Positions 10,214-22,780 of a stretch of DNA of 64,000 nt are shown piece by piece. The stretch's first letter is position 1. Each line of letters opens with the position of its first letter. The notes under the pieces are model-generated. The model worked only from the letters and a program-made list of their open reading frames with translations, did not search any database and was not told the origin of the DNA. The stretch comes from Bimuria novae-zelandiae CBS 107.79 (taxonomy: Eukaryota; Ascomycota; Dothideomycetes; Pleosporales; Didymosphaeriaceae), in contig ML976769.1 in NCBI GenBank assembly GCA_010015655.1, positions 62,001 to 126,000 of the forward strand, in the 5' to 3' direction. The translations under genes were made by a program, and so were the position numbers.

Positions 10214-11490
10214 ATAACGACGCTACACCTACGCGACGTAACGATAATCACGCTGCGTGACTACACTAACTACACGGCGTAGGTTACACAAATCTAGTCA
10301 AGATACGTACTCTATTATATCTAGAATCTACTAGATCCAAAATCAACGACTGCGCTAAAACCTAAGCCAGTAATCCTATAAGCTCTAAAACTAGCTAACT
10401 ACACTCTAGCTGCTAGCATTACAACGCTAACGCGCATTTTTAAACTATCTACGTTAAGTATTAAAGCCTTTAAAGAGGACTTTAAGTACTATAAGACGTT
10501 GCTCGAAGAATTTAAGAATAATTAACACGCATTTAAAAAGGAGTAGTTAAGCCTCTAGTAAATTATTATCTTTATATAATTAACGATTAGCTAGCATCTC
10601 TAAAGGACGTGCTGCCTACCTAATTAACTACTTAAATAGTAGATTATTAACCTTAAAGCTATAGTTAGCGTTAATACGCTATTTAAATAAAAACGCGCAC
10701 GCGACTAATATCACTCCTCCCTAAAGCTACTATAAACCGCGAATATATAGGATACATGGCTAGTAGAATACAATTAAGCAGCCACTAAAGCAGAGACGTA
10801 CAAAGTCCTAGAATTAATATAGTTTAACGCTATAGCAAAAGACTTCTTAAACGCTGTAAACAAAGTCGCTCCTACGTGGTTAACGACCTTTCAGGACAAC
10901 GGACGGTTCACACCAGGCATAACCAGGAAAGAAATAATAAAGCGTTTCCGAGAACACATAATGCTAAACCACCTAATATCGCGAATAAAGCAGAGATCTG
11001 CCTTCGTAATGGGTAACTTATTAGAGCTTAGTAAAAGTAGTAAACCCGCCTAGAGTATATAAAGTGGGGACGCCTATAGTGCTAAAACGTTATTATCTAG
11101 AAAACGGGGTAGACCTTAATATTAACATATAGGCTAGTAGATAGTTGAGCAAGACTCCCTGCTAGACCTTTTAACCCCTATTAAAGTAGGTAGGCGACTA
11201 AAATCTATTAAAGTAGAAGGGCAGAAATGCCATGCATGTAGCATGTAGCACTCTATAAAAGACTACTTCTATATAAATCTAGCAAAAGCCCCAGAATAGT
11301 AGTAGCCAAATAAAAAGATCAAGGAACTTATCGCGCTAAAGCGAGAGCACGATCTAGAGTTCTAAGGACTTCTAAAAGGTTAAAGCAGGCCTAGAACCAG
11401 AACTCTACCTATAAAGAACTCTTATACTCCAACTCTAGAGATTACTAAACAGTGACTAAATAGCAGATAGATATCTACTATACAAGTAGT
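10214..11490 (+). pseudogene. Element F gag remnant
   Basis: N-terminal gag of the F polyprotein. By alignment with G (ATG at 21561) the start codon is at 10214, where ATG has become ATA. The family motif LRDYTNYT follows near 10254-10278. A helical capsid part occupies about 10440-11000, with the well-preserved KEIIKRFREHIMLNHLISR at 10930-10990. A zinc knuckle G-Q-K-C-H-A-C is at about 11221-11260, where the last Cys of CCHC is now Tyr. Stops are mostly TAG at Trp/Gln positions. Gag would package the RNA. Confidence 0.8.
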
Positions 11491-13010
11491 ATTTGCCGCG
11501 TCTTTCAGAACAAGTCGAATTAATTATCCACTGCGACGTTTATTTATCCTCGATTCTGGCTTAACCTGCCATATCACGAACGATCCCGATCGGATATACG
11601 ATTACCGACCGCCGGCACAAGGAGATTTTGTGTGGGCAGGCAATACACAAATACAGATTAAGGGGTATAGATTACTTGTTATAAATCTACAACACGAACA
11701 GGGAGCTAAAAGATTAGTACTACACGATGTAGCTATTTGTCTAGACCTATTATATAACCTTGTCTTCTTCCGAGTGTTGAGACAGCAAGGATTCTAGTAA
11801 GATACTAAATTAGAACCCACCGCCCTCAAGAGACTAAATAGAACAACCATCAGAGAACTTTAAGAGATCCATAGGCAATAGGTACTGGAACACTAGCCTA
11901 TACACCACTTAGCTCATTACACACATACCCACAACTCTCGAACGCAGAGACGAAGTCAGAAAGTGTTAGCCCTACTCTAGTATAAGAGGCTTGGTTATCT
12001 AGGACCTATAATAATTAAACACTTAGTGCAACAATCTAAGGGGGTGCGCGTTAAGGGAATTACAATAGTAGAGTGCAACTTATATAGACAAGTAAAGATA
12101 CGAAGGTAAATTAGCCACGCACTAAGGATTAATAAGTAGGAACCTAGAGAGAGGCTCGCTATTAATTTCTATTTATATAAACCGCAGACGTTTAACAAGG
12201 AGAAGAGCCAGATGCTTATTATAGACAAGTACTCGAAGTTCTAATAGGATTTCTACTTCACTAATAACCGAATGGCTAAGTTAATTATTAACGCACTAAC
12301 GAACTTCTTCTAATTCCTTAAAAACTAATATAATATTACTCCGAAAATTATTAAATCAGATAATAAGATCACGATAGCTAAGCCTAAAGTCAAACGCTGG
12401 TTGCGAGGGCAAGACATAGTTATCAAGCCTTTAGCACTAGATACACAAGCTTAGAACGGGGGCGCTAAACGCTTAGGGGGTGTGAATAAGGAGAAATCGC
12501 GCGCGATGCGCCTAGACGCGAACCTTCTATGGGAGCTCTGGCCAGAAATTACACGAGCCGGAGTATACCTTTACAATCGAACGCCAAACTACTCGAACAA
12601 CTAGAAGACGCTATACGAGCTATTCTTTACACATGCATTATTAGTAAATAGATTAATTACATTATTTAAGAAACCAAATCTAGCTTACTTAAAAGCCTAT
12701 GGTTGCAAAGCGTTTGCAATAACAGATAATACATACAAAGGAAAGTCTCGACTACAGAGACTAGATCTAAAGGCATGGATTAGATATCTAGTAGGATACT
12801 AATTATTTAATATCTATCGAATCTGGGTTCCCTTACTCGCAAAAGTCATTAGCACGCAGGACGTGATTTTTAACAAGAATATAATCTTTAATGGTAAAAC
12901 TAAGGATATTATAGACAATCTTATGCATAGCACACTGGACGAGATAGCGACGTATATTAAGACAATTAAGCTATCGCCACCTATGCACTAACCAGAAATT
13001 GAATTATTTT
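11491..13010 (+). pseudogene. Element F protease and integrase remnant
   Basis: Continues the gag frame. The protease core LFILDSGLTCHITND is read at about 11535-11585 with the catalytic Asp-Ser-Gly intact, followed by PPAQGDFVWAGN. GAG-pre-integrase (HLVQQSKGVRVKGI) is near 12020-12065. The rve integrase core runs about 12130-12560 and includes PLALDTQA and GAKRLGGVNKEKSRAMRL. The integrase C-terminal part includes RTPNYSNN and AYLKAYGCKAFAI (about 12570-12730), then VISTQDVIFNKN near 12845. Stops are few for this window. Confidence 0.85.
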
Positions 13011-14985
13011 ATAAAAACGAAACCGTTAACTATAATACAAACAATAATAAAGAGCCGGATCCACTAGGCTACCACTAAGGACGGAAGATTAGGGATTACT
13101 ACCTAACTTCGCTAATAATACTACCGCTTACAGCCTTACTAGCGCAGTTAATAACTAGGGAAGTATTAAATATTTTTAAAATTTAATTATTAAAGATAGT
13201 TCCCTGGGCGGTAGCCTTCATGGCAGGAACCGAAGCCGGGAACGTAGGCAAGTACAAAGAAGATCTAATTAACAAAGTAAGGATAAAGAGACTACTTACA
13301 AAAGGTATTAAAATTTACTAATCGCAATTGCCACCTCCGCCTACATTTAAAACAAACCTTAACAAACACCTAATAGGAGAATTATTTAAGGAAGCACAAC
13401 GATTGCACCTGGATAGTTACAAAATTATAAAGTTATAGGTGGAAGTACTATACAAGACCGCAAAGGCGATAGGATAATAGATTCTAGATTGCATGTAGGT
13501 GTATGTGTATAAGTTTAATAAATACTACCAATTCATTAAGTGTAAAGCACGACTAGTAGTTAGAGGAGACTAATAACGTAATATTTCCTCCTAGGACACC
13601 TACGCAGCGACACTAGTAGGACGTTTCTTTTAACTACTTATAGCTATCGTGGCTAAATATAATCTTAAACTAATATAATACGACGTTACTAACGCATTTA
13701 TGCACGCATCACTAGATAAAGAAGTATATATGTAAATGCCACAATAGTATAGAAAACCTGGTACTATCTTAAAAGTTTAAAAAGCCTTGTATGGACTGAG
13801 AATCTCTCTATTACTCTGGCAGAAGGAATTCACAGCGACGCTTACTTAACTTAGGTTCTAGAGTGTACCCTATAAGCGCTACTATATAATTAAGGATAGG
13901 ATTATTATTTTCTTTTACGTAGACGACATTATCCTTGCGTACTAAAAATCTAAAACCTACGAAGCGCAACAAGCCGTAGAGTAACTTAAGAAGAAGTACT
14001 TAATAATAGGTAAAAAAAGCCTATAATGGTTCCTAGGGATTAAAGTAATTAAAGATTATTAGAAATAACTTATTTAACTCTCCCAGGCTTTATACTGCGA
14101 CAAAATTAGCCGCCTAATCAACGACCGAACAATCCAGCACGATACTCTAATAGCAATAGGGGAGCTTAAGCTAAGAGAAGGACTAGCTTCACCCTTAGAA
14201 ATTAACAAGTATCAACGCAAGATTAGATCACTATTATATACAGCTATTAGCACGCAACTAGATATCGCCTTTACAACCTCTTAACTAGCCAGATTCCTTA
14301 CAAATCTAAGACTAGAGCACCACCATGCTGCCGACCGAGTCTTATTATATCTCAACGACACGAAGTGGATAACGCTCTAAGTTAGTAGAGGTAATTCCTT
14401 ATAAGTAGCTAGTAACGCCTTATTCGCCGATAATACACTAGACCGCAAGAGCTTACAAGAATATACTATTAAACTATTTAATAGACTTATTACGTGGAGA
14501 GCCAGCAAACAGGAGACTATTATAATATTAACCACAAAAGCAAAACTCCTAGCACTTTTATAAGTGACTAAAGAAGCTATCTTTACGTCTTACTTAATTA
14601 AAGAGCTAAGGGTTTAATTACCTAGCCTAACAATTACGATTAAATACGACAACCAGCAGACCATTAGACTAGTAACCTAGGAAATTTCCAAGCTACAAAC
14701 CAAGTTACGGCATGTAGATATCCACAATCACTGGCTCTGACAGGAAGTCATAGGCGGTAGAATTAATGTAAAGTACACACGATCTAAAGATATAATTACA
14801 GATAGTCTTATAAAGACACTCCTAGTAAACAAGTGGCTAGCCTTTTTAGACTATTTAGGACTAGTAGAGATAAGAGATTAAAAGGTAGTACGTAAAGCAC
14901 CTCTGGAGGAGATTTAAGATTAATTTAACAACCTCTCCTTTATATAACCTTAGCATGTGTAGCTTAAATTAATAGATCGCTCCAA
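13011..14985 (+). pseudogene. Element F RT and RNase H remnant
   Basis: Linker (ELFYKNE, DPLGYH) at 13000-13200, then RVT_2 reverse transcriptase at about 13380-14280. It contains YDVTNAFMHASLDKEVYM near 13680-13735, ALYGLRISLLLWQKEF near 13780-13830, and an intact catalytic YVDD at 13916-13927 followed by IILAY. RNase H spans about 14390-14900 with DRKSLQEYTIKLF and a final block near 14800. In-frame TAG stops make it inactive, but RT and protease active-site residues are retained, so F is among the better-preserved Copias here. Confidence 0.87.
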
Positions 14986-14997
14986 GCTAAAGGGGTA

Positions 14998-15206
14998 TGT
15001 TAGATTATATATAATAGAGAACCTAGGCTAGAAGAGGTTAGGGGCTATTGCACATAACGCACAGACAGGAACTTTAAATAGGAGGCGTCAACCAGCTTTA
15101 GAAGACAAAATATCGAATCCATCAACATAATCACTTCTTCATCAGACCCCATACTATAACACACAGACAATTATCATCCATCCTTAATAACCTGAAAAAT
15201 CTGATA
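14998..15206 (+). repeat. Element F 3' LTR
   Basis: 209 bp partner of 9975-10183 with end AATCTGATA, followed by target duplicate CTTAC. Confidence 0.95.
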
Positions 15207-15211
15207 CTTAC

Positions 15212-16770
15212 TTTGCACTTCTAGAATTAATAATACTTCTTAAACTTATAAGTATATACCTATATATAGTTAAGGATTTAACAACCTATTGCTTTTACTA
15301 GAGTGGCTATAACCTTACTTTAGGACTTTATTTCTTTATAGCTTTATAGATAGGATTACTTAAATTTTTTTTACATATTATAGAGCGGGTAATTCTTAAG
15401 CTTACTTTAGTATTTAGGTAGCTCTAGGAGCATACTTTAATATAGTATCTTACTTAATATAATTATTTATTAAAGCTACCCTTTATTAAGAGTCTTACCT
15501 TTATATTTACTACTACTACTTACTTTAGTGCCTGCTATAAAGGCTGCGGCCTATAGGCTTATTTATAATTACCCTATTTATACTACTAGCGATAGTTAAA
15601 GCTAATTATCTCTTATTATTAATTATATAAGGAGTGTTATCAGTAGCGACGTTAAGGAAGGTATTAGATATTTATATCTAACTTTTTTATTTTACTTATA
15701 TTTAGAAGCCCCTTTAACCTCTTCCTCTAGCGCTTTACTATTTATTTTATTTTTAAAAAGGGACTTAGTAGCTTGCTTTTGTTAAGGTAAGGGAGGCAAC
15801 TTTACTAAATATACCTAAGCTAATATTTCCTTTAATATGCTATATATAAGGTTATTTATTAAATCTTTAGTTTTACCTAAGAATATAGTATCCTTACTAA
15901 ATATTATGCTGGGAGTACTAATTATCTTTGCTAGGGAGGAGATCTATATCCTCTAGATATTAGTTAATCTATAGCTAACTAAATAGCCTATTTAAGCTTT
16001 AGGGTCTAGTCGCTAAAGCCTGCTCTTGCCGCGTTTTGTATTATTAGTTATCGCAAAGGCTTTACAGCTATATACTTTTAGGTAAACTTAATTAGGGTTC
16101 TTTAGTTAATTAATAACGCTATTTTAAAAAGCTACTATTATAAAGAATACTTTGTATAGTAATTTCTAGCAATTAGCATAGTTTAAAGTTTAATTATAGA
16201 GGTAGACTATTGCCCGTATAATTTTAGGCTATAGTTACTAAAGTGGTTTAAAGTCTAGCTATATTACGCGCGCTTTTTTTTTAATTACACCCCCTAAGCG
16301 TTTAGCCCCTCTATTTTATAATTAAGTATTAGGTACTAAAAGCCTAATTTTAATATCTTATGCTAAGTACTACTTCTTAACATTTATCTTAATAATAAAA
16401 ATCTTATTATTAGATTTAATAGCTTTAATCGTAACTTTAAATTATACTTTTATGAATAGTATAAAAGTACTAAGTTACTAAATAATAGATTGTGCTAGAG
16501 AGTTATCCTTAAAATAAAGGTCCTTAATAAAGTTAGAGAATCTATTAATAATAAGCATCTAACTCTTCTTTCCTATAGAGCTATCTTCTTTAAAATTATA
16601 AAAGTTAATTACTATCCTTTCCTTTAGGCCTTTGGAAAGGTCCCTTAGGAATCTATAAATTTATTACTTAAGTTTAACTTTATCGTAGTCGTTGTATTTA
16701 ACTATAGTTAGTTTTTTAATCTTTACCCTCTTAAATTACTGCACTAGGTATTTGAGTGCCTAAAATTTTA
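15212..16770 (-). pseudogene. Element A RT start, linker and integrase remnant
   Basis: Minus-strand continuation of A between insertions F and B, collinear with E 52490-54050. It has the N-terminal RT (about 15212-15500), the linker with acidic residues (15560-15900) and the integrase C-terminal region and core (about 15900-16770). The conserved stretch at 16262-16325 corresponds to GAKRLGGV.KEK in the family. TAA/TAG stops are very dense, and this is one of the most degraded stretches. It resumes at 28443. Confidence 0.75.
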
Positions 16771-16775
16771 GGTAA

Positions 16776-17030
16776 TGTTGAATGGGCTATACTAAGCCAA
16801 GCATATCGCGATATGATAGGGCTAGATAGTTGTACGATAGTATGGGTGAGAAAAGGGTCTGGTATTTAAGTCTTGTCTATCTATTCTACGTACAGAGGAA
16901 AGGGGGTTATAAGGATTAATACTCGCGCACGGTAACTATAGTCTATACTTTTGCCTATATAGTATTACATAACTATTATTACCTATTTTAAAATATTATA
17001 TTAGGTAGCTGCCCGTTCTGCGTATAGACA
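16776..17030 (-). repeat. Element B 3' LTR
   Basis: 255 bp, matching 28183-28437. Differences are almost all C/T and G/A. The run AGAGGAAAGGGGGTTATAAG is preserved in both copies. Confidence 0.93.
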
Positions 17031-17059
17031 CTAGTAACTTTTCTTTTTATAATATTACT

Positions 17060-19255
17060 TAGATCTTCTCCTTGGCTCGTACGGGGTCCGATGTGTCTTA
17101 GACGGTATCTATTCTGTTCTATATAGGGTTAACACTGTCCACGAATGCTTTAACCTAAATCTAGAGCTAGTTTGTAGAGATAAGCTTTTCTAAAGTAGTA
17201 TTTAAAGTCTTCTTTATGCGCGCATCTACTAGGTTATCTCTTTTATTAATCTAGTAAACTTTATTAATCTCCCTCTTTTTATACGATTCACGAAGTAATA
17301 TAATATTAATTATAAGTTTTTTCTTATTTATTATGCCTAGTTTAATAAAATAATTATACAGCGACTTGAAGTTAGTGCAGACGACTATAGGAATAGGTAG
17401 TAGGTCTAGGTTTTATATAACCTATTTTAGCGTTATACCTAACACTTTTATGCTATTAAAGCCGCTAACTATTCTATATAGCTTACTAATAAGTACATTT
17501 CGTGTGACTTGTTTACATTTAACTAAGTTCTAATATATAATATTACTTTTAATTCTAAAGCTATTCCCTTATTCCGTACCGTGTTCATTTGCTAACATAA
17601 TTACAAATCTAAGCTATAAGCTTAGGTCTTTATTATTCGCGAATAAACTATTTGTAAAAATAAATAGTTTTGCACGAGCAAGGTTTAATAAGATAAATAT
17701 AAGTTCTTATATAAAGTTTTAGATTTGCTATTTAAGCCGTGCGTTAAGGTAGAAAATATCTGTATCCTTTAGTTAAGTAACCTATATAGCAGCGAATAGA
17801 TTAAATACTACCTCTAGTTAGTAGACTAAGATAATATATACTCCTTTTACTCTTTATATAATATATTAATATAGCGCGTTAACAGCCTTTAGGTTAATTA
17901 TATTAAATTAGCTAAATTATCCTTTTTACGTAAGTATAATAGTGTCTCCTTTTAGTAGAATTTATTTACTATTAAACTTAAGGCTTTACTTATATAAAAG
18001 GATTATTTTAGTTTTATATAAAAACTAGCTTTTCGTAGTTCTTCCTCTTCCCTTTATAAGAAACTAGGGGTGATAATGCTAAGTATATTATTTATTTATA
18101 TTTTAATAAGGCTAAAAGTTAGTAGTCTTTTATTCGTACTAAGTAGGCATAAGTTATAAAAAGAAGAAGTTATCTTAAGTGCGTTTCTATAGTAGTTATA
18201 GTAGGTTTTAAACTAATATAGTCCTAATTCTGCTACTTTGTATAGTAGCTTAATAATGCATAGTACAGTGTTAGGCAAGAAGACGTTTTCTAGCTCCTTT
18301 AGTAGCCTTACCTATATTGTATAGAGTAGCTTGTCTATAGACTATGCGTACGCTTGCGTAATGTCACGAATTTTATAATATATACTATGTAAGGTAACAA
18401 GAGTTAGGCCTAACGCTAAGATAAGTCTCTAGCTTATTTTTTAAATTATTAATAACTATATTAAGATCTCTTCCTTCTCCTTATTAGAGTGTCTAACTAA
18501 GATAAGTTATAACTTTTTATAAAGCTAAGTTAATTTGTCTTTTATTTCTCGTACAAGGTGGAGATTAAAGATTTAGCTAGTATAGATCTTTAAGTTAAAC
18601 TTATAAATCTTAAATATTTTGTTTATAATTAGGGCGTCTATTTCTATATAGTCTAATTCTTTAAAGGGCGCTTTTAGGGTTATAATTACTCCTTCCTACT
18701 ATAGCCTTAAAAAGAGTTTATACGCGTCTCTTTTCTTTTGCGTAAAGTGTTAGATATAATAATCTTTTATAGTCTTGTGCAAAGCTTCCCTTTGCAAGGT
18801 ATTATATTATAAAAGGTTCTTCCTTAGTCTGCCTCTTCTGCGTATCTGTGGCTATTTAACTAGTTATTTTACGATATAGTTGTTATCTTTAGTAAGTTAA
18901 GGTTCTTTTATATAGTAATATAGCTTAACGTGCGTATATTAGATAGTTAAGGGTCTATTACCTAGATTTACTATAACGTCTCTACTAGTAATACTTTAGA
19001 TTCTATATAGGCCTATTTAGCCTTTCTTCTCCTTCTAGATTATTACTTTACTTTATAGTAGTAGGTTAAGAACTACGTGTAAAGTAGGTTCCCTGTAAGT
19101 ATTTATCGCGTAGTTAATATTTACCTTTACCCTCTTTATATAGAGTATATACGTAGTCTTTAAATCGCGTGGGCTCGTGCAATAATCTTAAGTAATAAGG
19201 GGAAATCTAGATTAATTCTTAGGTATACTCTAAAGACTAGGAGCGTTAAGATAAG
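17060..19255 (-). pseudogene. Element B RT and RNase H remnant
   Basis: Minus strand. RNase H is recognised from KCKQVTRNVLISKLYRIVSG at about 17455-17530, the counterpart of the KCKRVTRSVLA.ELYAL motif in this fungal Copia lineage. RT is recognised from IRDITQAYA followed by KLLYTI at about 18300-18375, the RDITQAY motif that replaces YDVTNAF in the other Copias. Both are broken by numerous stops and no open stretch exceeds a few tens of codons. The role would be cDNA synthesis. The upstream integrase is separated by the solo LTR at 19261. Confidence 0.75.
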
Positions 19256-19260
19256 ACTAT

Positions 19261-19534
19261 TGTCAAATTGGAGGGGTAATCGGATAAGATGAAAAGATAG
19301 TGATTAATTAAGATAAATTGTGGTATAAAGTGTTGTTTTTTTTTCTCTGTAAGAATGTAAGGCTCTTATATCCTTACGTCTTACACTAATACGCTAATCT
19401 ATTTCCGTTAATTAAGGAGAGTTACCCTTTATCCCGCCCGGAATTGTGCGGATGAACCAGACTGCTGGCAAGGTTTCTTTGTGTAGGGTTACGCCAGCTA
19501 CCTTTGCGTGTGCAAAGGGCCATGTAATCGGACA
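19261..19534 (-). repeat. Solo LTR in element B
   Basis: 274 bp. On the minus strand it starts TGTCCGATTACATGGCCC and ends CCTCCAATTTGACA. A 5 bp duplicate ACTAT flanks it (19256-19260, 19535-19539). The start is shared with the LTRs of C, G and A, so it belongs to that superfamily but to a subfamily with no full element here. It is less RIPed than the surrounding B sequence. Confidence 0.92.
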
Positions 19535-19539
19535 ACTAT

Positions 19540-20560
19540 TTAGATCTATTATATTATTAAAAGTCTTAATAGCTATTTATAGTACAGATTTATTGTCTAT
19601 ACTATCCTAAACTTCGCTTTAAATAATATTATACGTACGACGTAGAGGTGTATAGGCTTATTTTACTTCGCCTATTGCCTAGTGTGCTTGTATAGGCATT
19701 TGGCAATATATAGCTCTTACTATCTTTGCACGATTCCTAAAGTCTTTAAATATAAAGTTAGTTCCTAGGTTATATATAATATAGCTTAGAGGTCCTTAAT
19801 AAACGTTAATCTAGTATCTATATAGCGCGTCCTAGGTGTCTTGTGCGAATAAGGATTTTAAAAAGATTATTACCTAAAAGCCTATCTTTATATTAATAAC
19901 GTATAGTACATTCTTATTACTAATCTATATAATATTTATTACTACTTTATAGTCAAAGTCCGTATTATCTTTAATAGAAAACTTAAATTATTATAGAGAA
20001 GGGTTATATAGTTAGTATTAGTAGCAGAACTTCTTAATTTCTTCTCGTATAGATTAGTTAACTTCGTGTCTAGCAGTAGTAAGCATCTTGTAGAGTCTCT
20101 TTATACGAGGGTATCCAAAGTGTCGATGTAGGCGTTGGAGTTCTATCTCTATAAAGTACGAGATTGCTTCGTCTTGACCTGTATTAAAGAATAGATATCC
20201 CCATTTTCGTACGACGGATATAGTTAAACCGTCTTTTTATATAATAACGTTAAGGACGTTATTATAGTAGGCTCCTAGCCTATCGGCGTTTGCTAGGGAT
20301 AGTAGGAATAGTATAAGGGTATTAAAAATATAGTAGGTACCTTTACTAACTAGGTTCTCTATCTATATAGTCCCTAGTAAACTCTATAAGTTTTAGCCTT
20401 TAAAGGAAATATTTATTGCCTTTAGAATTTAGTCTATCTTTATATAAGGATTCTCCCTTAAGTATACTTCTAATCAGGACTTACTAATAATAAATATTTT
20501 TATTACGCCTATATCCTAAAGTTCTCCTTAGTACTTTATATAGTATTAATTCTTAATAAT
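19540..20560 (-). pseudogene. Element B GAG-pre-integrase and integrase remnant
   Basis: Minus-strand coding remnant. The clearest motif is ELQRLHRHFGYPRIKRLYK, read at about 20090-20140 and preceded by EAISYFIE, the GAG-pre-integrase zinc-binding start (His-His) of this Copia lineage. The integrase core should lie at about 19100-20030, with the solo LTR inserted near its end. The protease was not identified with confidence; it should be at about 20180-20500. Confidence 0.7.
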
Positions 20561-21288
20561 AAACTAGTCTGTATATTAGTTAGTCTCTTTACTATAGATA
20601 TCTTCGCTAGTTATGCGGTGTAAGTAAGTAGCTATTATAAGGAAATATATAGCTTCTTCGCTATAATTATTAATATTAGAGTTATTATCCCTATTTATAA
20701 GGTTATTAGCCTCGCTATTAGAATATCCTTTATATTCTATAATATAGGCTAAGACTTCTATATAGGTTAGCATGTAGTTATGTCTCTTTTTATATAAGGA
20801 AATGTATTATCGTTTAGCTTTTAATCTATCTATATAAGAATAGTTTAAAGACTAATATCCTTCCTTTTTACACATAAAGCACTTCTTCCCTTTTATACTA
20901 TTACCCCTTTCGCGTTATGCGTTTCGTGGTCTTGCGTATAATGGGCCTGAGTTCTAGTGTAGCATTCTAGGCCTGCTGTCGTACGTAGGTCGAGAGGGTA
21001 TACGGGCGATAGTTATATATTTTCTATTAGTATAGTACGTTCCGTGCGTATATTATACGTACTAGTTAGCTTACCTATTTATTATAATTTATAATAGTAC
21101 TTAAAGGTCTCTAAATAGTGCTTTATACGTAGGTTTAATAGAAAATATAGCCTATTTAAGTTCTAGTTACCGTCTATATACTCGTATAACTATTATATAT
21201 AGTTATACTTTACCCTTAAATAATAGTCTTATAGCCCTTTGTGCTAGGGTTAGTCTATTAATTATTATATTAAGGACTTTATATAAGG
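20561..21288 (-). pseudogene. Element B gag remnant, distal part
   Basis: Minus-strand, gag-like by position. A 65-codon open stretch at 20576-20773 is Asn/Ile/Tyr rich, but this composition may largely be a product of RIP. The stretch 20860-20890 reads as a Cys/Lys-rich segment (KKCFMCKK type), a possible zinc knuckle. G inserts at 21289-21293 and the gag resumes at 26624. No start codon can be chosen. Confidence 0.5.
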
Positions 21289-21293
21289 ACTTA

Positions 21294-21518
21294 TGTCCGA
21301 TTATATGGCCTCTATCTGTTGTGGATATGAGGCTGGAGCACTCTCTCTTTTGTACTATTCTAAATAGGGCTAGCGCTGCAGCGGCACTTATTTAGAGCCT
21401 CGCACACATTTGCATTTCAGACACAGACAGAACACGAACATTATTAATCAATTATCATATCTATTAAATTCTCATCATTGCATTATCTTAAAGTAATAGA
21501 ACACTATTAAATCTAATA
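21294..21518 (+). repeat. Element G 5' LTR
   Basis: 225 bp, TGTCCGATTATATGG to AATCTAATA, paired with 26394-26618. The mutated end (TA instead of CA) shows RIP in this copy. Confidence 0.95.
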
Positions 21519-21544
21519 ATTAAGAGTCTTACTACCTTAACTAA
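21519..21544 (+). promoter_or_regulatory. Element G primer-binding site
   Basis: ATTAAGAGTCTTACTACCTT abuts the LTR. It is the shared site with two extra C-to-T changes relative to F. Confidence 0.7.
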
Positions 21545-21560
21545 ACCTTAAGAAAGGACA

Positions 21561-22780
21561 ATGTCGCTGTCAACACTCCACGACTCAACAATTGTGTTAA
21601 CTAATTACACTAACTACACACCATGGCTGCTGCAGCTAAAAGCGCGATGCGAACTAATAGATATATGGCCTATTATTAACCTAGATAGAGCCAAACTCCC
21701 ACGCAAAAGGCCGACACCGCCGTCGCCGCTAGAAATAGCGAGTTACTAACCAATTATCCGCGTAAACGACGACGATTAACAGAACCCTCCAACACGCCTA
21801 TTAGAGCTATTAAATTCAGGACTTAAGGCATATAAGGAGGACATTAAGTTCTATAAGATACAGCTTAAAGACTACAAGATAAAGGACAAGAAATACCGCG
21901 AGGAGAGATCAAGTCTTAAGAAAGTGATTATCTATATCCAATCTACTATGTCGCCACACCTGCAACGCAACTACTGCAAGCCTGGAGAGCAAATCCGGTA
22001 ATAGATTACGTCTCTAACACAGACCGTAGGCGTTAATAAAGAAGACGAGCGGGATAGAGTAAGAGCACGATACCTACAGGCCCTTAAGCTAATAAGATAA
22101 CCCTTAAACTAGGATACCTGGCTAACTAAGTATAATTAGGCAGCTACAGAAGCAGAGACGAATAATATCGCTAAAGTATAATTAATCTATAATACTATAA
22201 AGGACTTCTTAACTGCGATTATAAAGACTGCTCCCACTTAGGGTGTGTCCTTTCAAGAAACTGGACGCCGAGACGCAGATATGACAAGGAAGGAGATAAT
22301 AAAACGCTTCCGAGAATATATAGTAATACTCCACCTAATTAAGGGCAAATAGCATAGGGGCGCCTTTGCTACTAGTAAGCTATCTCTCGCTACTAGTGGT
22401 GCATCCACCCCTGGCGCTAACAGGGACGCCTCTTACGCTGCCGAAGACGCGCCATCTTCCACGAATAACTAATGTGGACGGGGGAGACCTCGACAAAAAC
22501 GATTCTTTAGTTAAAGCACCATATCTAAGCAGTCTTTAATAGAGGATATAATGGTAGTTAAAGGCAAAAAATGCCCTGCTTGTAAATAAAGGCATAGTCT
22601 AAAAGACTGCTTCTACGCATATCCAGATCATGCACCAGAGTGGTTTAGGCCACAACCTGGCTTTGCAGATATAGTACAATACAGAATCTAAAATGATTCA
22701 CATCTACAAGATGAGATAAGGAAGGTGAAAAGACTAAAGTCTTAAACACCTAGAATTAAATTATTACATACTCCTACTCC
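21561..22780 (+). pseudogene. Element G gag remnant
   Basis: Start ATG at 21561, 17 bases after the primer-binding site and in frame with gag. The first 62 codons are open and contain the Copia gag hallmark TNYTNYTPWLLQLKAR (DUF4219-like) before a TAA. The frame continues through capsid helices (LKAYKEDIKFYK; RKEIIKRFREY near 22290) to a CCHC-type zinc knuckle near 22565-22620: C-P-A-C-K, then R-H-S-L-K-D-C, with all four ligands present. The knuckle would bind element RNA. Interruptions are TAG/TAA at Trp/Gln codons. Confidence 0.85.

Larger units (their letters stand above)
9975..15206 (+). mobile_element. Copia element F, complete, nested in A
   Basis: A 5232 bp plus-strand Copia with 209 bp LTRs at 9975-10183 and 14998-15206 and target duplicate CTTAC (9970-9974, 15207-15211). 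The primer-binding site is next to the 5' LTR, and the polypurine stretch AGCTAAAGGGGTATG is at 14985-14999, abutting and running into the 3' LTR. A single gag-pol frame runs 10214-14970 with only point-mutation stops. The LTRs differ at about 17 positions, all transitions. Confidence 0.96.

Noticed and set aside
19261..19534. Inverted partner of the LTR at 9139, suggesting one huge element
   Set aside because: The ends are similar, but the interiors and lengths (274 versus 193 bp) differ, and this copy has its own target duplicate ACTAT.
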